A stretch of DNA of 64,000 nucleotides. Origin: Turritopsis dohrnii. Taxonomy: Eukaryota > Cnidaria > Hydrozoa > Anthoathecata > Oceaniidae. Shown here one piece after another: positions 56,701 through 64,000 of this stretch (positions within the stretch are counted from its first letter, which is position 1; every line of letters starts with the position of its first letter). The DNA lies in contig BQMF02000180.1 of assembly GCA_027922465.2 (NCBI GenBank), forward strand, positions 679,755-743,754. The letters run 5' to 3'. The notes beneath the pieces are model-generated. The model saw only the letters and a list, made by a program, of their open reading frames with translations. It made no database searches and was not told where the DNA came from. A program made the position numbers and the translations under genes.

Positions 56701-56975
56701 TTGAGAGCTGCGATAACAGCCCATTTGAAGCATTCTTCATCATCTTCGTTTTTAGGATTGATTATCGAATACTTACCGCTAAAATTCTTAGGTAGCGGCA
56801 AGTAAGAGCTGCCTCTCGTTAATTTTAGCTTGTGAAAGTCCACATCAATATTTAAAATCTTATCGATAACAAAGCCGGATTTAGGTAACGCAGGGTTTTC
56901 AACCTGTTCGATTATCTTATTGAACATCTTATTGACAACATCAGATATATCACTTTCACTATGAATTGTTTCCAT
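53775..56975 (-). CDS. Protein-primed DNA polymerase B (Polinton)
   Basis: 1066 codons, open throughout. The N-terminal part has a zinc-finger-like CLNCLNGF segment. The exonuclease domain carries YADFEAL (ExoI), NLSGYDAHLF (ExoII) and TDVLLLADVFE (ExoIII). Between them an endonuclease-VII-like zinc motif occurs (CHICMKEF, DHCHFTGKFRGAAH). Polymerase motifs are YLDANNLYGWAM (A), LMNNSVFGKTMEN (B) and CYMDTDSFVY (C). This enzyme copies the element from a protein primer. The same frame continues upstream beyond the first ATG to an in-frame TGA at 57048-57050 and then into the SAP-like ORF, so the ancestral protein may have been longer. Confidence 0.95.
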   Translation of the reverse strand: METIHSESDISDVVNKMFNKIIEQVENPALPKSGFVIDKILNIDVDFHKLKLTRGSSYLPLPKNFSGKYSIINPKNEDDEECFKWAVIAALNHDKIKKNPQRIMNLKKHVDKYNWKGLSFPMALNKIDLFERRNPDIAVHVLTKDEKEGIYMCRKSKHLDRKETVVLFLLCEEEKRHYIAVKNLSGVLSKVNSKHKNKEHYCLNCLNGFSSEKTRDEHFEYCKNNDVAKIEMPKEGSTVKFHDGQYQLKAPFIMYADFEALSKEVCKEPRSVIGSSTKKVGIHIPTGFCCYSKFAHGEVSDPLTLYRGEDCVLRFVDHAVGEVKRLYNMFPKQRMRDLTYEEEQGFTDSDKCHICMKEFEKDNIKVRDHCHFTGKFRGAAHQSCNLRYKVPKYIPIVFHNLSGYDAHLFIKELAKQYGDEGIAVIAENKEKYISFSLDVKVGEYTDKNGETKVQKIQLRFIDSVRFMASSLDNLVNNLSDDQCKNLRKFFKGDEQFKLLRRKGVYPYEYIDSFDKFNETKLPPKDAFYSKLNMKGISDADYTHAQNVWKHMKNKNMGAYHDLYLKTDVLLLADVFETFRETCITNYKLDPAHFYTAPGLAWQACLKKTEVELDLLSDMDMFLFVEQGIRGGLCQAVRRHAKANNKYMDAKYKKTEESSYLQYLDANNLYGWAMIQKLPTGNFKWVDANKFTADFISKLAEKDGKYGYLLEVDVNYPQELHDSHNDLPFMPERKKINGVEKLTPCLSDKKNYIIHIRALDQALKHGLVLEKVHRVLRFRQSAWLKPYIDFNTNLRTKSKNDFEKDFFKLMNNSVFGKTMENQRKHKDIRLATKKEQYEKLVMKPNFKGSICFSEHLMAAEMQKIKLVLNKPIYLGPTVLDLSKTIMYGFHYDYMRPKYGDNLKLCYMDTDSFVYHIKTDDFYKDIADDVALRFDTSAYDEKDNRPLPIGLNKKVIGLMKDELGGKIMTEFVALRAKTYAYKQLDGKEDKKCKGVKKCVVKKTMGFDDYKRCLFDGKNVYREQMTFQSIKHDVHTIKTNKLALNADDDKRIIAKDGIATYARGHYRYV

Positions 56976-57047
56976 ATTGCTATTGAACGCCTTATCGACG
57001 TAGATTGTTGCTTCAGGATTGGATAAATCCTCCTTTCTCCATTTGAT

Positions 57048-57686
57048 TCACACAGTTGCTTGAATTTTTATTGATTTTTTATTTTTTAGTTCTCTCATAA
57101 TCAAATCACTTAAAATGGGTCGAACCTTTTCGAGAAACGAATCAACGTCCTTTTTTCCATCTGAGTTTATCTTGAACCTTTTATAAGAACCCTCAAACGC
57201 CGTTTCAATGGGGACAAACGCTTTTGTTTTCACCAGTTTTTCATCTTTTTCATCATTCTTCCTCTTGTAGAGATTAAGAATCTTATTCTTCATCTCTCTG
57301 AAAGTGCCACTCACTTTCTCCTTAATAGCTTTAGGTACATGATTTATTAACCAATCTCTCCATTCATTCAACTTACTTTTTACCTGAGGCCTATTTTTTG
57401 CCATTTCTTGCTGCTCAAACAAATCCATGTCTTGTCGGTTAGGAATAATTGTAACAGGTCTTGGTGGTGGAACAGGTCGGTTAAACCTAGTAGGTCTCGG
57501 TGGTGGAACGGGTCGGACAGGTCTTGGTAGTGGAACAGGTTGACCATTCCTCATTGGTCTTATAACAAACTCAGGTGGGTTTGCTATTAATTCGATCAAC
57601 CCAGCCTTTCTGAGTCTTGAGTAGCCGGGTATGCCACGCTCTCTCGCGATAGCTTTTAATTCAACAACAGTATTTTGTGAAGTCAT
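57048..57686 (-). pseudogene. SAP-like, Pro/Arg-rich ORF, possibly PolB N-terminus
   Basis: 212 codons. The N-terminus LKAIARERGIPGYSRLRKAG resembles a SAP/Rho-N DNA-binding helix-extended-loop motif. A proline/arginine-rich linker with repeated PVPPPRP follows, then a Lys-rich region, then AFVPIETAFEGSYKRFKI. It ends at TGA 57048-57050. The distance from its start to the PolB start (711 bp) is a multiple of three and no other stop intervenes after the TGA, so one nonsense codon may have split a single large protein. Alternatively it is a separate gene just upstream. Confidence 0.7.
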
Positions 57687-57828
57687 GTTGTATAATTATT
57701 ATTTATGTAATATTTAAGTGATCATGATCCCTTTAACCAATTTCAAATATCATTTTTTCAATCATGAAACGACTCAAACCCTCTAGGTAACTTTTGTTAC
57801 TCGATTTAAGTAACAAAAAAAACAACCT

Positions 57829-58131
57829 CTACAAGGATGAACGAGCCAATCTATTTTGTTTGCGAGCCATCCGTCTCTTCTCGTATTGGCTCTCTCGATA
57901 CCTTTGATATTTTTCTTCATTGTTTCTTATCCAGTTTGAATAGCGTGTATAAAATAATTGTTTCATTTCAGGATCACAAAGAAACAATGGATCCTTATCA
58001 TTCTTTTCAAGCACCTCGATCATTTTAGCTTTACTCATTTGCTTAATATATTTTATTTTTCGTGATGCACATAAGTTTACCAACGCATTAAAACCCATTG
58101 ATCGGTAATCTGATTCTGTTTTGTCGGTCAT
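57829..58131 (-). CDS. Small SAP-like basic protein (Polinton)
   Basis: 100 codons. The region MGFNALVNLCASRKIKYIKQ and SKAKMIEVLEK resembles a SAP-type helix-loop-helix, followed by a basic tail (YEKRRMARKQNRLARSS). It is divergent from the integrase gene, with only about 100 bp between starts. DNA binding is likely by composition; the role is unknown. Confidence 0.65.
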   Translation of the reverse strand: MTDKTESDYRSMGFNALVNLCASRKIKYIKQMSKAKMIEVLEKNDKDPLFLCDPEMKQLFYTRYSNWIRNNEEKYQRYRESQYEKRRMARKQNRLARSSL

Positions 58132-58232
58132 GTTTATTCTTTATATAAAAGAGATAAAACTTTTAAGCCACTTTTGTTTGTTTTGTCACATGTTATATCG
58201 TAATAAAATAATAAAATATGTATAAATAAAAG
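58132..58232. promoter_or_regulatory. Divergent promoter region
   Basis: About 100 bp between two divergent starts, strongly AT-rich, with tataaaa-like words on both sides (tatgtataaataaaag just upstream of the integrase ATG, tttatataaaagag towards the other gene). It is probably a shared promoter of the element. Confidence 0.4.
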
Positions 58233-59216
58233 ATGTCAAACTCTAAACTTCAAGAGATTTATTATCAACCTCAAAACTTATGGAAAGGACAAAAGGCTGT
58301 TCGCAATCTAAGAGGATTTGGTTTCAAACTGAAGGAAATTAAGAAGTGGCTATCAAAGCAAGCTTTGTGGCAGGTACATCTACCGGCACCGAAAAGGATC
58401 GAACGTCCACATTATGAGGTGACTAAACCGAATGAGATTCATCAATTTGATATATTGTATATGCCTAGTGATATGTTGTATGGTAATAAATACAAGTACA
58501 TTTTGTCTGGTATCGATGTTGCTTCACGCTATAAGGTGGCTCGACCTTTGAATACTAAGAGAGCGAAAGAGGTTGCCACTATGATTGAAGACATCTACAA
58601 GGTTGGACCGTTAACTTATCCAAAAGTATTTCAATGTGATAACGGTTCAGAATTCAAAGCTGATGTATCAAAATTGTTGGAGAAGAACAATGTTGAAATT
58701 AAAAGAGCAACTACTAAATATAAGCATACCCATACAGCTTTTGTTGAGGCATTGAACAAGACACTTGCTGAAAATTTATTCAAAATACAAGATGCTCAAG
58801 AACTAAATGATTCGGAAAAGGTATCATCTACATGGGTCAAATATTTGTATAAACTTGTGAATAGATTAAACGATACAAAGACGCAGATGATCGGTATGAA
58901 ACCGAAAGATGCCATCAAATTGAAAGAGGTGCCTCTCGCTAAACGAGAGAGCTATCCACCTGAAGTAGAGCTACCTGAAGATGGTTTGTATAGATATCTA
59001 TTGCAACCGGGTGAAGAGCACGATGACCATCGAAAAAGAGCAACAGATAGGATATGGTCAAAGAGGACATATAGATTGAGTGAGGTAATAGATCAACCTG
59101 GTAACCGCGTACTATATTACTTTCAAGATGGACCTGAACGATCTTTTGTAAAAGAAGAGCTGATGTTGATACCTGAGGATACAGAGCTACCTCCTGATTA
59201 TGTGCAAGGTTGGTGA
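58233..59216 (+). CDS. Polinton integrase (DDE, retroviral type)
   Basis: 327 codons, intact. An N-terminal helical region includes LRGFGFKLKEIKKWLS. The rve core has the three catalytic acids in HQFDILYMPSD (Asp), FQCDNGSEFKAD (Asp) and TAFVEALNKTL (Glu), about 35 residues after the second Asp. A C-terminal SH3/chromo-like region has DRIWSKRTYRLSEV and FVKEELMLIPED. This enzyme inserts Polinton DNA into the host, usually making a 6-bp duplication. The reading frame and motifs look functional. Confidence 0.95.
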   Translation: MSNSKLQEIYYQPQNLWKGQKAVRNLRGFGFKLKEIKKWLSKQALWQVHLPAPKRIERPHYEVTKPNEIHQFDILYMPSDMLYGNKYKYILSGIDVASRYKVARPLNTKRAKEVATMIEDIYKVGPLTYPKVFQCDNGSEFKADVSKLLEKNNVEIKRATTKYKHTHTAFVEALNKTLAENLFKIQDAQELNDSEKVSSTWVKYLYKLVNRLNDTKTQMIGMKPKDAIKLKEVPLAKRESYPPEVELPEDGLYRYLLQPGEEHDDHRKRATDRIWSKRTYRLSEVIDQPGNRVLYYFQDGPERSFVKEELMLIPEDTELPPDYVQGW

Positions 59217-59281
59217 ACCATACATACATACAAAGTATCTTTACTAGAAACAAGTAAAGATGAGTCGTCTAGCGACGAGGT

Positions 59282-59620
59282 TTAGTGCCACATAATGTCA
59301 TAATCAAAGAATTGTCTTTCAGGATTCTTTTCAGATTGTTTGAGCCCCTTCGGTCTGACAAAGGCTTCTCTAGAATTCCAACCATAATCCTTCAACTCAA
59401 CGCAAAGTCTTGCAGGCAACCATGTCTTATATAAATTTCCTGTTCTGTCTTGGACCTCTGCATACATAGCTTTTCCAGAACCAAATTCAGATGCAGGTGT
59501 GTCTATCTCAACCACAGATTTAACATGATAAATCACGTTTTCAGATAGCTCTCTCCACTTTGTGATTGGAGTAATTTGTTCCATGTTTTGTTCAAATGTT
59601 GCAACTGTTGGGAATTCCAT
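59282..59620 (-). CDS. Small Polinton protein, unknown
   Basis: 112 codons, convergent with the integrase gene. Mixed strand-rich sequence with SENVIYHVKSV, GKAMYAEVQDRTGNLYKTW and PARLCVEL, which could form a small beta-barrel of the single-strand-DNA-binding kind. I cannot assign a family. The frame is intact. Confidence 0.6.
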   Translation of the reverse strand: MEFPTVATFEQNMEQITPITKWRELSENVIYHVKSVVEIDTPASEFGSGKAMYAEVQDRTGNLYKTWLPARLCVELKDYGWNSREAFVRPKGLKQSEKNPERQFFDYDIMWH

Positions 59621-59704
59621 TGTCTATATATACTTGTGATCATATTTCTTTATATCAGTTTCATTTATCACTTTTTCAAATTGAGGAGCACATAACCAGA
59701 CATC

Positions 59705-60301
59705 CTAGTAACCATTTTCGGTTATGGATTTTTTCAGGTTTTGAAGTTCTACCATCAAACTTTTTTGAAATTGATTTTGGGTTTCAGTCTCCATCTTTCT
59801 ATCTGTAGAACTGAGTCCTTCTAAAGCTTTGTAATATGTTCCCTGCAAAACCTGGAATTCTTTGTAATTGATCCTTCCATCAGTCAGCGCCTGACTTATG
59901 TTAGTTTCGAACACAGCGATTGAGGATGTAACAATATCATATAATTTTATCACTTTTTCTACTTTCTTTTGATATCTTTTGATGACAGCTGTGGTAAGTC
60001 CGGTACAGATAGAGCCGGCTAGGGCTACACCACCTAATCCTGCAGAAATAGGCATTCCGATAATAGTAGCCCCTGTTGCAATTGAACCGATGCCAGAGCC
60101 AATGGTTATAGCGCTTGAGCTAGCATTTAGTAGCATCGATCGTTCTATCACCTTGTTGTATCTCTTGAGCTTGATGCTAAACTTGTTCTTAAGTTTTATC
60201 AACTCTTCAAATTCTGAATTTATTACGCTTGCGTTAAACTTTTCCTGCTCATTCAAATCCTCAGGAGCAGTGGGTAGTTTTGGATAAATTTTAAAACTCA
60301 T
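59705..60301 (-). CDS. Polinton membrane/coiled-coil protein
   Basis: 198 codons. A Lys/Glu-rich helical N-terminus is followed by a glycine/alanine-rich hydrophobic stretch (about residues 60-105, including GVALAGSICTGLTTAVI). A charged helix then follows (KRYQKKVEKVIKLYD), and a C-terminal coiled coil. The hydrophobic part could span or insert into membranes, suggesting a virion-membrane or entry role, but that is inference. It shares a 55-bp divergent start region with the next gene. Confidence 0.65.
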   Translation of the reverse strand: MSFKIYPKLPTAPEDLNEQEKFNASVINSEFEELIKLKNKFSIKLKRYNKVIERSMLLNASSSAITIGSGIGSIATGATIIGMPISAGLGGVALAGSICTGLTTAVIKRYQKKVEKVIKLYDIVTSSIAVFETNISQALTDGRINYKEFQVLQGTYYKALEGLSSTDRKMETETQNQFQKSLMVELQNLKKSITENGY

Positions 60302-60356
60302 ATTTAGAGGGATGTTATAACATAATTAATAATAAATTATCCTCTAAATAAATAAA
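60302..60356. promoter_or_regulatory. Short divergent promoter region
   Basis: 55 bp of AT-rich sequence (ataataaattatcctctaaa) separates two divergent ATGs. Both genes must use signals in or around this stretch. Confidence 0.4.
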
Positions 60357-61640
60357 ATGGCGGACATTGACATTGACCCCTTTGGAGAACATGGGATGAC
60401 GACAGATGAAACAACCGATGAGACGTTTCCTCTCATACCAACTTCAGGTGATCGTACGGATGTGCAGATACATACAGCCGAAGGTCGAGAAACGTCAGAT
60501 GCAAGTCAAAGAATCGAACTTTTAAGCAGTTATGTTGATGATATATTAAAAAGATTATCTGAAAGCCTCAATCAGGAAAAACCTACTTCCAAACATACCG
60601 ATTTGTTTGAAATCAGAGAAGGTAAATTATACTACAAAGACAGTAGCGATCCATTGACGAGGAGAGATGGAATACTAAGGGCTACCGGTACTATAGCTGA
60701 TATATTGCGTAAGGAGGGGTTACGTAAATTAGGGTTTGATATACCTATTGGCAAAATAACAGCACGACAAGCAGTTATGTTAAACAAAATACAAGAAGAA
60801 CTCCCTTCATCATCTAAAATCACAAAATCGAGTGATGTAGAGCTTGAGGAAATTACGGGGAACATTGCAAATAGTACGGAAGATTTAATTTCAACGCTTA
60901 GACAACAGTCGGTCGATCATGAAACAACTCAGACTGGCGATCTATTTGAATATCCTTTGCGTGAGCTGTTAGGATTGGATAAAGCGCTGAGAAACATACG
61001 AGGAGGTCTTCAGGAAGAGGCTGCAAAAAAGGTTCGAATAGAACAGCATATCGATAAGGAGAAAAACAAGTTGGAAGAAATGGAAAATGATGCAACATAC
61101 ACAAATGAACAACGAAAAGAGGTTGAAAAGAGAATGGAGGGATTACGTGAAGAGTTGAAAGCTAGGAAAGAGAACATTAATATTCTCAAAGGCAAATTAA
61201 ACAGTCAAGTTACGAGCATCAAAGAAACCATTGCTAAAGTCCTCGACAAAGATACCACATTAGGTGAAAGGATACGAACACTATTCCGTGAACAAGGTAT
61301 CACAATCGTTAGCATTCTGACAGCGTTTGGTATGGCTATCGGTGTCCTTGTGGAAGCTTTGTTACCGGGAGGGTCAGCAGCTGGAAACTCTTCACAAAAT
61401 CCTGACAAAGGTGGTGATAAAAAGGACGATGCAAAGGAATGGATAAAAAATAAACTCAAAGCGTTAGCATCACTTCTAGGCAGATTAGCATCTAAAGCGG
61501 CAGAGGCTTTACCAGGAATAATTGGGTCTATCGTATCATGGATATTGAACAGGGCTAAGGAAGTTGTAGGTTGGTTAAGTCAAAATTTATGGGCTCTGAT
61601 TGTAGGGTTGATCTATACATACCTTGTCACTAGACGGTAA
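60357..61640 (+). CDS. Polinton coiled-coil protein with hydrophobic C-terminus
   Basis: 427 codons, intact. The N-terminus is acidic and low-complexity. A central region (residues about 220-300) is strongly heptad-like (KRMEGLREELKARKENI). A hydrophobic helix near residue 320 (VSILTAFGMAIGVLVEALL) precedes a Gly/Asp linker, and the C-terminus has amphipathic and hydrophobic helices (LWALIVGLIYTYLV). The layout suggests a membrane-associated structural or fusion-type protein, but no homologue can be named from sequence alone. Confidence 0.7.
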   Translation: MADIDIDPFGEHGMTTDETTDETFPLIPTSGDRTDVQIHTAEGRETSDASQRIELLSSYVDDILKRLSESLNQEKPTSKHTDLFEIREGKLYYKDSSDPLTRRDGILRATGTIADILRKEGLRKLGFDIPIGKITARQAVMLNKIQEELPSSSKITKSSDVELEEITGNIANSTEDLISTLRQQSVDHETTQTGDLFEYPLRELLGLDKALRNIRGGLQEEAAKKVRIEQHIDKEKNKLEEMENDATYTNEQRKEVEKRMEGLREELKARKENINILKGKLNSQVTSIKETIAKVLDKDTTLGERIRTLFREQGITIVSILTAFGMAIGVLVEALLPGGSAAGNSSQNPDKGGDKKDDAKEWIKNKLKALASLLGRLASKAAEALPGIIGSIVSWILNRAKEVVGWLSQNLWALIVGLIYTYLVTRR

Positions 61641-61698
61641 CCATCTGAAAGTGTATATGTTACATGTATCGTGTAACATAATTTTTTGTTGATGGTCT

Positions 61699-62121
61699 TC
61701 ATCTTTCAAAATACCATACAATTCCACCAATTCCAAGCATACTCATAGCTATAAAAGTCAATTCCCTTTCATGTTGATCATGACTCGGTGTATAAAAGTC
61801 GCTCAATACAGGCTCCCGTGGTAGCGGTTCAAGATGATTACTAAACACCCTATTGTACTCTCTCATTGCATCATTTAGCTCTACGAATTTTGAATCTGCC
61901 TTCTTTTCGAGCAATAGTTGTTTATTGATGAAATCGATCCTTTCCTGTCGTTTTTGCTGCCATTCAATCTGTGCTTTTTGTAATTTTTCTATGGCCAAAT
62001 CATAACGTTTTCTTTCCTTATCGATTCTGTCTTTGGATAAACTTGAAAACAAATAGCTTGATCCTGTAAAAGCCAAAGCGTTAGCTAAAGCTCCACCCAA
62101 CATCATTGCGATAGAAGCCAT
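61699..62121 (-). CDS. Small Polinton protein with two hydrophobic ends
   Basis: 140 codons. A hydrophobic N-terminus (MMLGGALANALAFTGSSYLF) is followed by a long charged helix (YDLAIEKLQKAQIEWQQK) and a C-terminal hydrophobic segment (FIAMSMLGIGGIVWYF). It is separated from the next minus-strand gene by only a couple of bases. Function unknown. Confidence 0.65.
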   Translation of the reverse strand: MASIAMMLGGALANALAFTGSSYLFSSLSKDRIDKERKRYDLAIEKLQKAQIEWQQKRQERIDFINKQLLLEKKADSKFVELNDAMREYNRVFSNHLEPLPREPVLSDFYTPSHDQHERELTFIAMSMLGIGGIVWYFER

Positions 62122-62123
62122 AT

Positions 62124-62411
62124 TTAGATATTGATATTTTCAGGCAAAATCTTTTGTTTGATTAAGTAGTCCTTTGTCACTTCACTAACGGCGATAATGG
62201 CAACTAGTTTTCCCGTATCTTCCAAGTCGAACTTTTGAATAGAGGGAGGTGTCATTTTTAACACCTTTTTTACAAGCATAGAGTAGCCGATAGCGAAAAC
62301 GCAGACGACTGATGCGTGATAGAAAACGTTGACGATATTTTTCTTGTCCATGTTTGTTACATATATTGCGAGATTATATATAGCGTTATTTATCCTTTTA
62401 TTCCATTTCAT
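62124..62411 (-). CDS. Small membrane protein (Polinton)
   Basis: 95 codons with one clear transmembrane-like segment (VVCVFAIGYSMLVKKVL) and a second weaker one near LVAIIAVSEV. It overlaps the start of the downstream cluster by a few bases with the 62398-62613 gene. Function unknown. Confidence 0.6.
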   Translation of the reverse strand: MKWNKRINNAIYNLAIYVTNMDKKNIVNVFYHASVVCVFAIGYSMLVKKVLKMTPPSIQKFDLEDTGKLVAIIAVSEVTKDYLIKQKILPENINI

Positions 62412-62613
62412 GTTTATTGATTTTCACTGGTATTTTAGATTTTTGTGGAAGGGGGGTGGATGGTGACCCACGGGGTAATATTTGCTCTTTCTTTTTATAC
62501 ACAAAATAAGCAAATCCACCAACTAAACCGAGAGCTATTATTCCACCTACACCATAGGTGTAGTTCATAGGTTGTTCATTTGGTTTGGTGAGAGAGGCCT
62601 CAGGCTTCTCCAT
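62398..62613 (-). CDS. Small single-pass membrane protein (Polinton)
   Basis: 71 codons. One transmembrane helix (VGGIIALGLVGGFAYFVY) is followed by a Lys-rich stop-transfer and a Pro/Ser-rich tail. It overlaps the adjacent genes on both sides in different frames, typical of the compact cluster. Confidence 0.65.
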   Translation of the reverse strand: MEKPEASLTKPNEQPMNYTYGVGGIIALGLVGGFAYFVYKKKEQILPRGSPSTPLPQKSKIPVKINKHEME

Positions 62614-62741
62614 TTCTTTTGAGGTGACACTTGTTTTAATTGTTCTCGTTTTTTACGGTTGTATTCCGCCAACTTCTTACCCGCTTCAACCTTTTTTGGG
62701 TTCTTCGTTGTCACTTGAATGGGAGTCTGTTCTTCTGACAT
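62565..62741 (-). CDS. Short basic protein, 58 codons (Polinton)
   Basis: ATG at 62741, TGA at 62565-62567. The sequence includes NPKKVEAGKKLAEYNRKKRE, a strongly basic helix. It overlaps the 62398-62613 gene at its 3' end and the decayed gene upstream at its 5' end. I think it is real because the KKVEAGKKLAEYN block is unlike background frames. The role may be DNA condensation or a core protein, by charge only. Confidence 0.6.
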   Translation of the reverse strand: MSEEQTPIQVTTKNPKKVEAGKKLAEYNRKKREQLKQVSPQKKWRSLRPLSPNQMNNL

Positions 62742-63237
62742 TTTTATTATTATCTGCTGTATTTATATTATCATCGGATTTATTTAAATTTCTTTCATTG
62801 ATATAATGCATCCAGGTAATAAGTGCAACACTGAGTGGTGCTAATAATGGGCCGAATGTATAATGTAAGTCACATGTAAATCTTTGAAGGGCAGAGTTTA
62901 AGAAGGGGTCAGTTTCCAGGTCATTGCTCAACGCATCTTGATTGTTTATTCCTAACGTTGTACAAGCCCCGTGGAATAAACACGTATCAGTGATTTCCCC
63001 AAGGATTTTACCCATTGACCTGATAGTTTAGCTTCATAGATACTAAAAGTTTTTCTACCTCTTCATCTTTGAGTTTGTTAATTTGCTCTTCCGTGTACAT
63101 TTTCCCTAAGTGTAGCTTGCTATTTCCAGTTAAGACACACTCGAGCAATTTTTGCTTTTACCATCTGAAGGTGGTGGGAATTCACCTGGAACATCATAAC
63201 TCTGGTTGATTAAATTATCGATCGCTGTTTCCGCCAT
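62686..63237 (-). pseudogene. Decayed Polinton gene with several frameshifts
   Basis: An ATG at 63237 opens a short frame (AETAIDNLINQSYDVPGEF) that stops after about 35 codons. Protein-like sequence continues in a second frame (GNSKLHLGKMYTEEQINKL), then in a third (YEAKLSGQ), then in the long open frame 62686-63015 (ALSNDLETDPFLNSALQRF, FGPLLAPLSVALITW). Each block is well formed but they lie in different frames, so at least three indels separate them. The methionine at 63015 is probably not the true start. The C-terminal block has a hydrophobic helix. Confidence 0.65.
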
Positions 63238-63361
63238 TTTTATTAGAGAGAGGTATTTTTTAAGACAAAATAATGATAAGAGGAATGATGATGTTTAATA
63301 ATTATAAAGTTGATATATTCTAACATTGTTAAATAAATAAACATTGTTTACTTAAACAATT
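63238..63361. promoter_or_regulatory. Divergent intergenic region
   Basis: About 120 bp between the decayed minus-strand gene and the last plus-strand ORF, very AT-rich with tataaagttgatata. It is likely a promoter region for both sides. Confidence 0.35.
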
Positions 63362-63610
63362 ATGTCCGATGATGAATCCTCAGATGATGATATTATATTT
63401 TCCCATCAAGATACAAAAAGGGTTACTTTTAATGATATAGTAATGGTCCATTATATCTCTGCTTGTGAATCTCGTAGAGGTAACTGGATAGAGGCTGCTG
63501 TTGACAGATTACGCTTTGAATCGAGGATTAAACATATTGGTAAAATTCTGGAACCTGTATTGAGACGTAAATTATTCTCTTATAGTAGTCTTATAACAGT
63601 CTTACAGTAG
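63362..63610 (+). CDS. Last small Polinton ORF, tail made of repeats
   Basis: 82 codons from an ATG followed by an acidic Ser/Asp tract. The core has KRVTFNDIVMVHYISACESR and a helical RLRFESRIKHIGKIL. The last dozen residues (FSYSSLITVLQ) are encoded by the beginning of the 11-bp repeat array, so the natural C-terminus may have been replaced. Function unknown. Confidence 0.55.
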   Translation: MSDDESSDDDIIFSHQDTKRVTFNDIVMVHYISACESRRGNWIEAAVDRLRFESRIKHIGKILEPVLRRKLFSYSSLITVLQ

Positions 63611-64000
63611 TCCTTACAGTAGTCTTATAGGAGTCTTATAGGAGTCTTATAGTAGTCTTATAGTCTTCTTACAGTAGTCTTATAGGAGTCTTACAGTAGT
63701 CTTATAGGAGTCTTATAGTAGTCTTACAGTAGTCTTACAGTAGTCTTATAGGAGTCTTATAGTAGTCTTATAGGAGTCTTATAGTAGTCTTACTAGTCTT
63801 ATAGGAGTCTTACAGTAGTCTTATAGGAGTCTTATAGGAGTCTTATAGTAGTCTTATAGTAGTCTTACAGTAGTCTTATAGGAGTCTTATAGGAGTCTTA
63901 TAGTAGTCTTATAGTAGTCTTACAGTAGTCTTATAGGAGTCTTATAGTAGTCTTATAGGAGTCTTATAGTAGTCTTATAGTAGTCTTACAGTAGTCTTAT
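63583..64000. repeat. 11-bp tandem array running out of the window
   Basis: About 37 units of three variants: tcttatagtag, tcttacagtag and tcttataggag, with a few irregular units (near 63595-63625, 63664 and 63793). A five-unit order (ggag, ggag, tagtag, tagtag, acagtag types) repeats in the right half, showing 55-bp higher-order amplification. It could be subterminal Polinton sequence or an unrelated minisatellite. Confidence 0.95.

Larger units (their letters stand above)
50840..63610. mobile_element. Polinton/Maverick gene cluster, apparently defective
   Basis: Protein-primed DNA polymerase B, retroviral-type integrase, an FtsK/HerA-like packaging ATPase remnant and a set of small compact genes occur together; this combination defines Polintons. 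Intergenic spaces are short (for instance 55 bp between the divergent genes at 60301 and 60357), unlike the host DNA to the left. No major or minor capsid protein or protease was found between ATPase and PolB or elsewhere in the window. Terminal inverted repeats were not identified; the right end may lie beyond the window. Borders given are those of the outermost ORFs, not proven element ends. Confidence 0.85.

Noticed and set aside
63583..64000. Telomere repeats
   Set aside because: The unit is 11 bp, mixed, and unlike TTAGGG or its known variants.

Overview
The window is AT-rich animal DNA with spliced genes, tRNA-derived SINEs, satellites and many kinds of transposon. DIRS, Polinton, P-superfamily, Tigger, PIF/Harbinger and hAT relatives occur together with compact introns. 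This suits a cnidarian, probably a medusozoan; that is an inference from element content, not a species call.

Layout. 0-12 kb: repeats only (duplicated AT-rich blocks, tRNA-like SINE heads, a CAGGGGCGGA-ended element, foldbacks, a MITE). 12.4-25.5 kb: a five-level nest. A PIF/Harbinger transposase is split at a TA by a Tigger/pogo element. The intron of the Tigger transposase holds an antisense HIRAN-like ORF, which is split by a two-gene P-superfamily element with 26-bp terminal repeats. The zinc-finger gene of that element is split by a DIRS-type retroelement, whose RNase H is split by a SINE. 25.5-32 kb: MITEs, a Helitron-like repeat, a 36-bp minisatellite and a hAT remnant.

32.5-44.7 kb: plus-strand spliced coding DNA. 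The first part is a KMT5A-like SET domain, an array of 163-bp exon-plus-intron duplications encoding E/K-rich coiled coil, and a kinase-like domain. Splice phases agree across all of these, so they may be one chimeric gene; the kinase exon is broken by an inserted repeat. The second part is a gene of at least eight exons for a zinc-finger, tyrosine-recombinase-like, SANT-like protein with one in-frame TAG.

46.3-49.0 kb: a 128-bp satellite. 50-64 kb: short repeats and a perfect 130-bp palindrome, then a Polinton (Maverick) gene cluster: viral-type ankyrin ORF, broken packaging ATPase, protein-primed DNA polymerase B, SAP-like proteins, integrase and about eight small genes, several with membrane segments. 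No capsid or protease gene was recognised, and the ATPase, the PolB region and one small gene carry frame breaks, so this copy looks defective. The window ends in an 11-bp repeat array that supplies the C-terminus of the last small ORF.

Most transposase reading frames here are dead. The apparently intact ORFs are the Polinton integrase and several of its small genes, the PolB body, and the DIRS recombinase. All domain calls come from reading motifs by eye; none was tested with a search.
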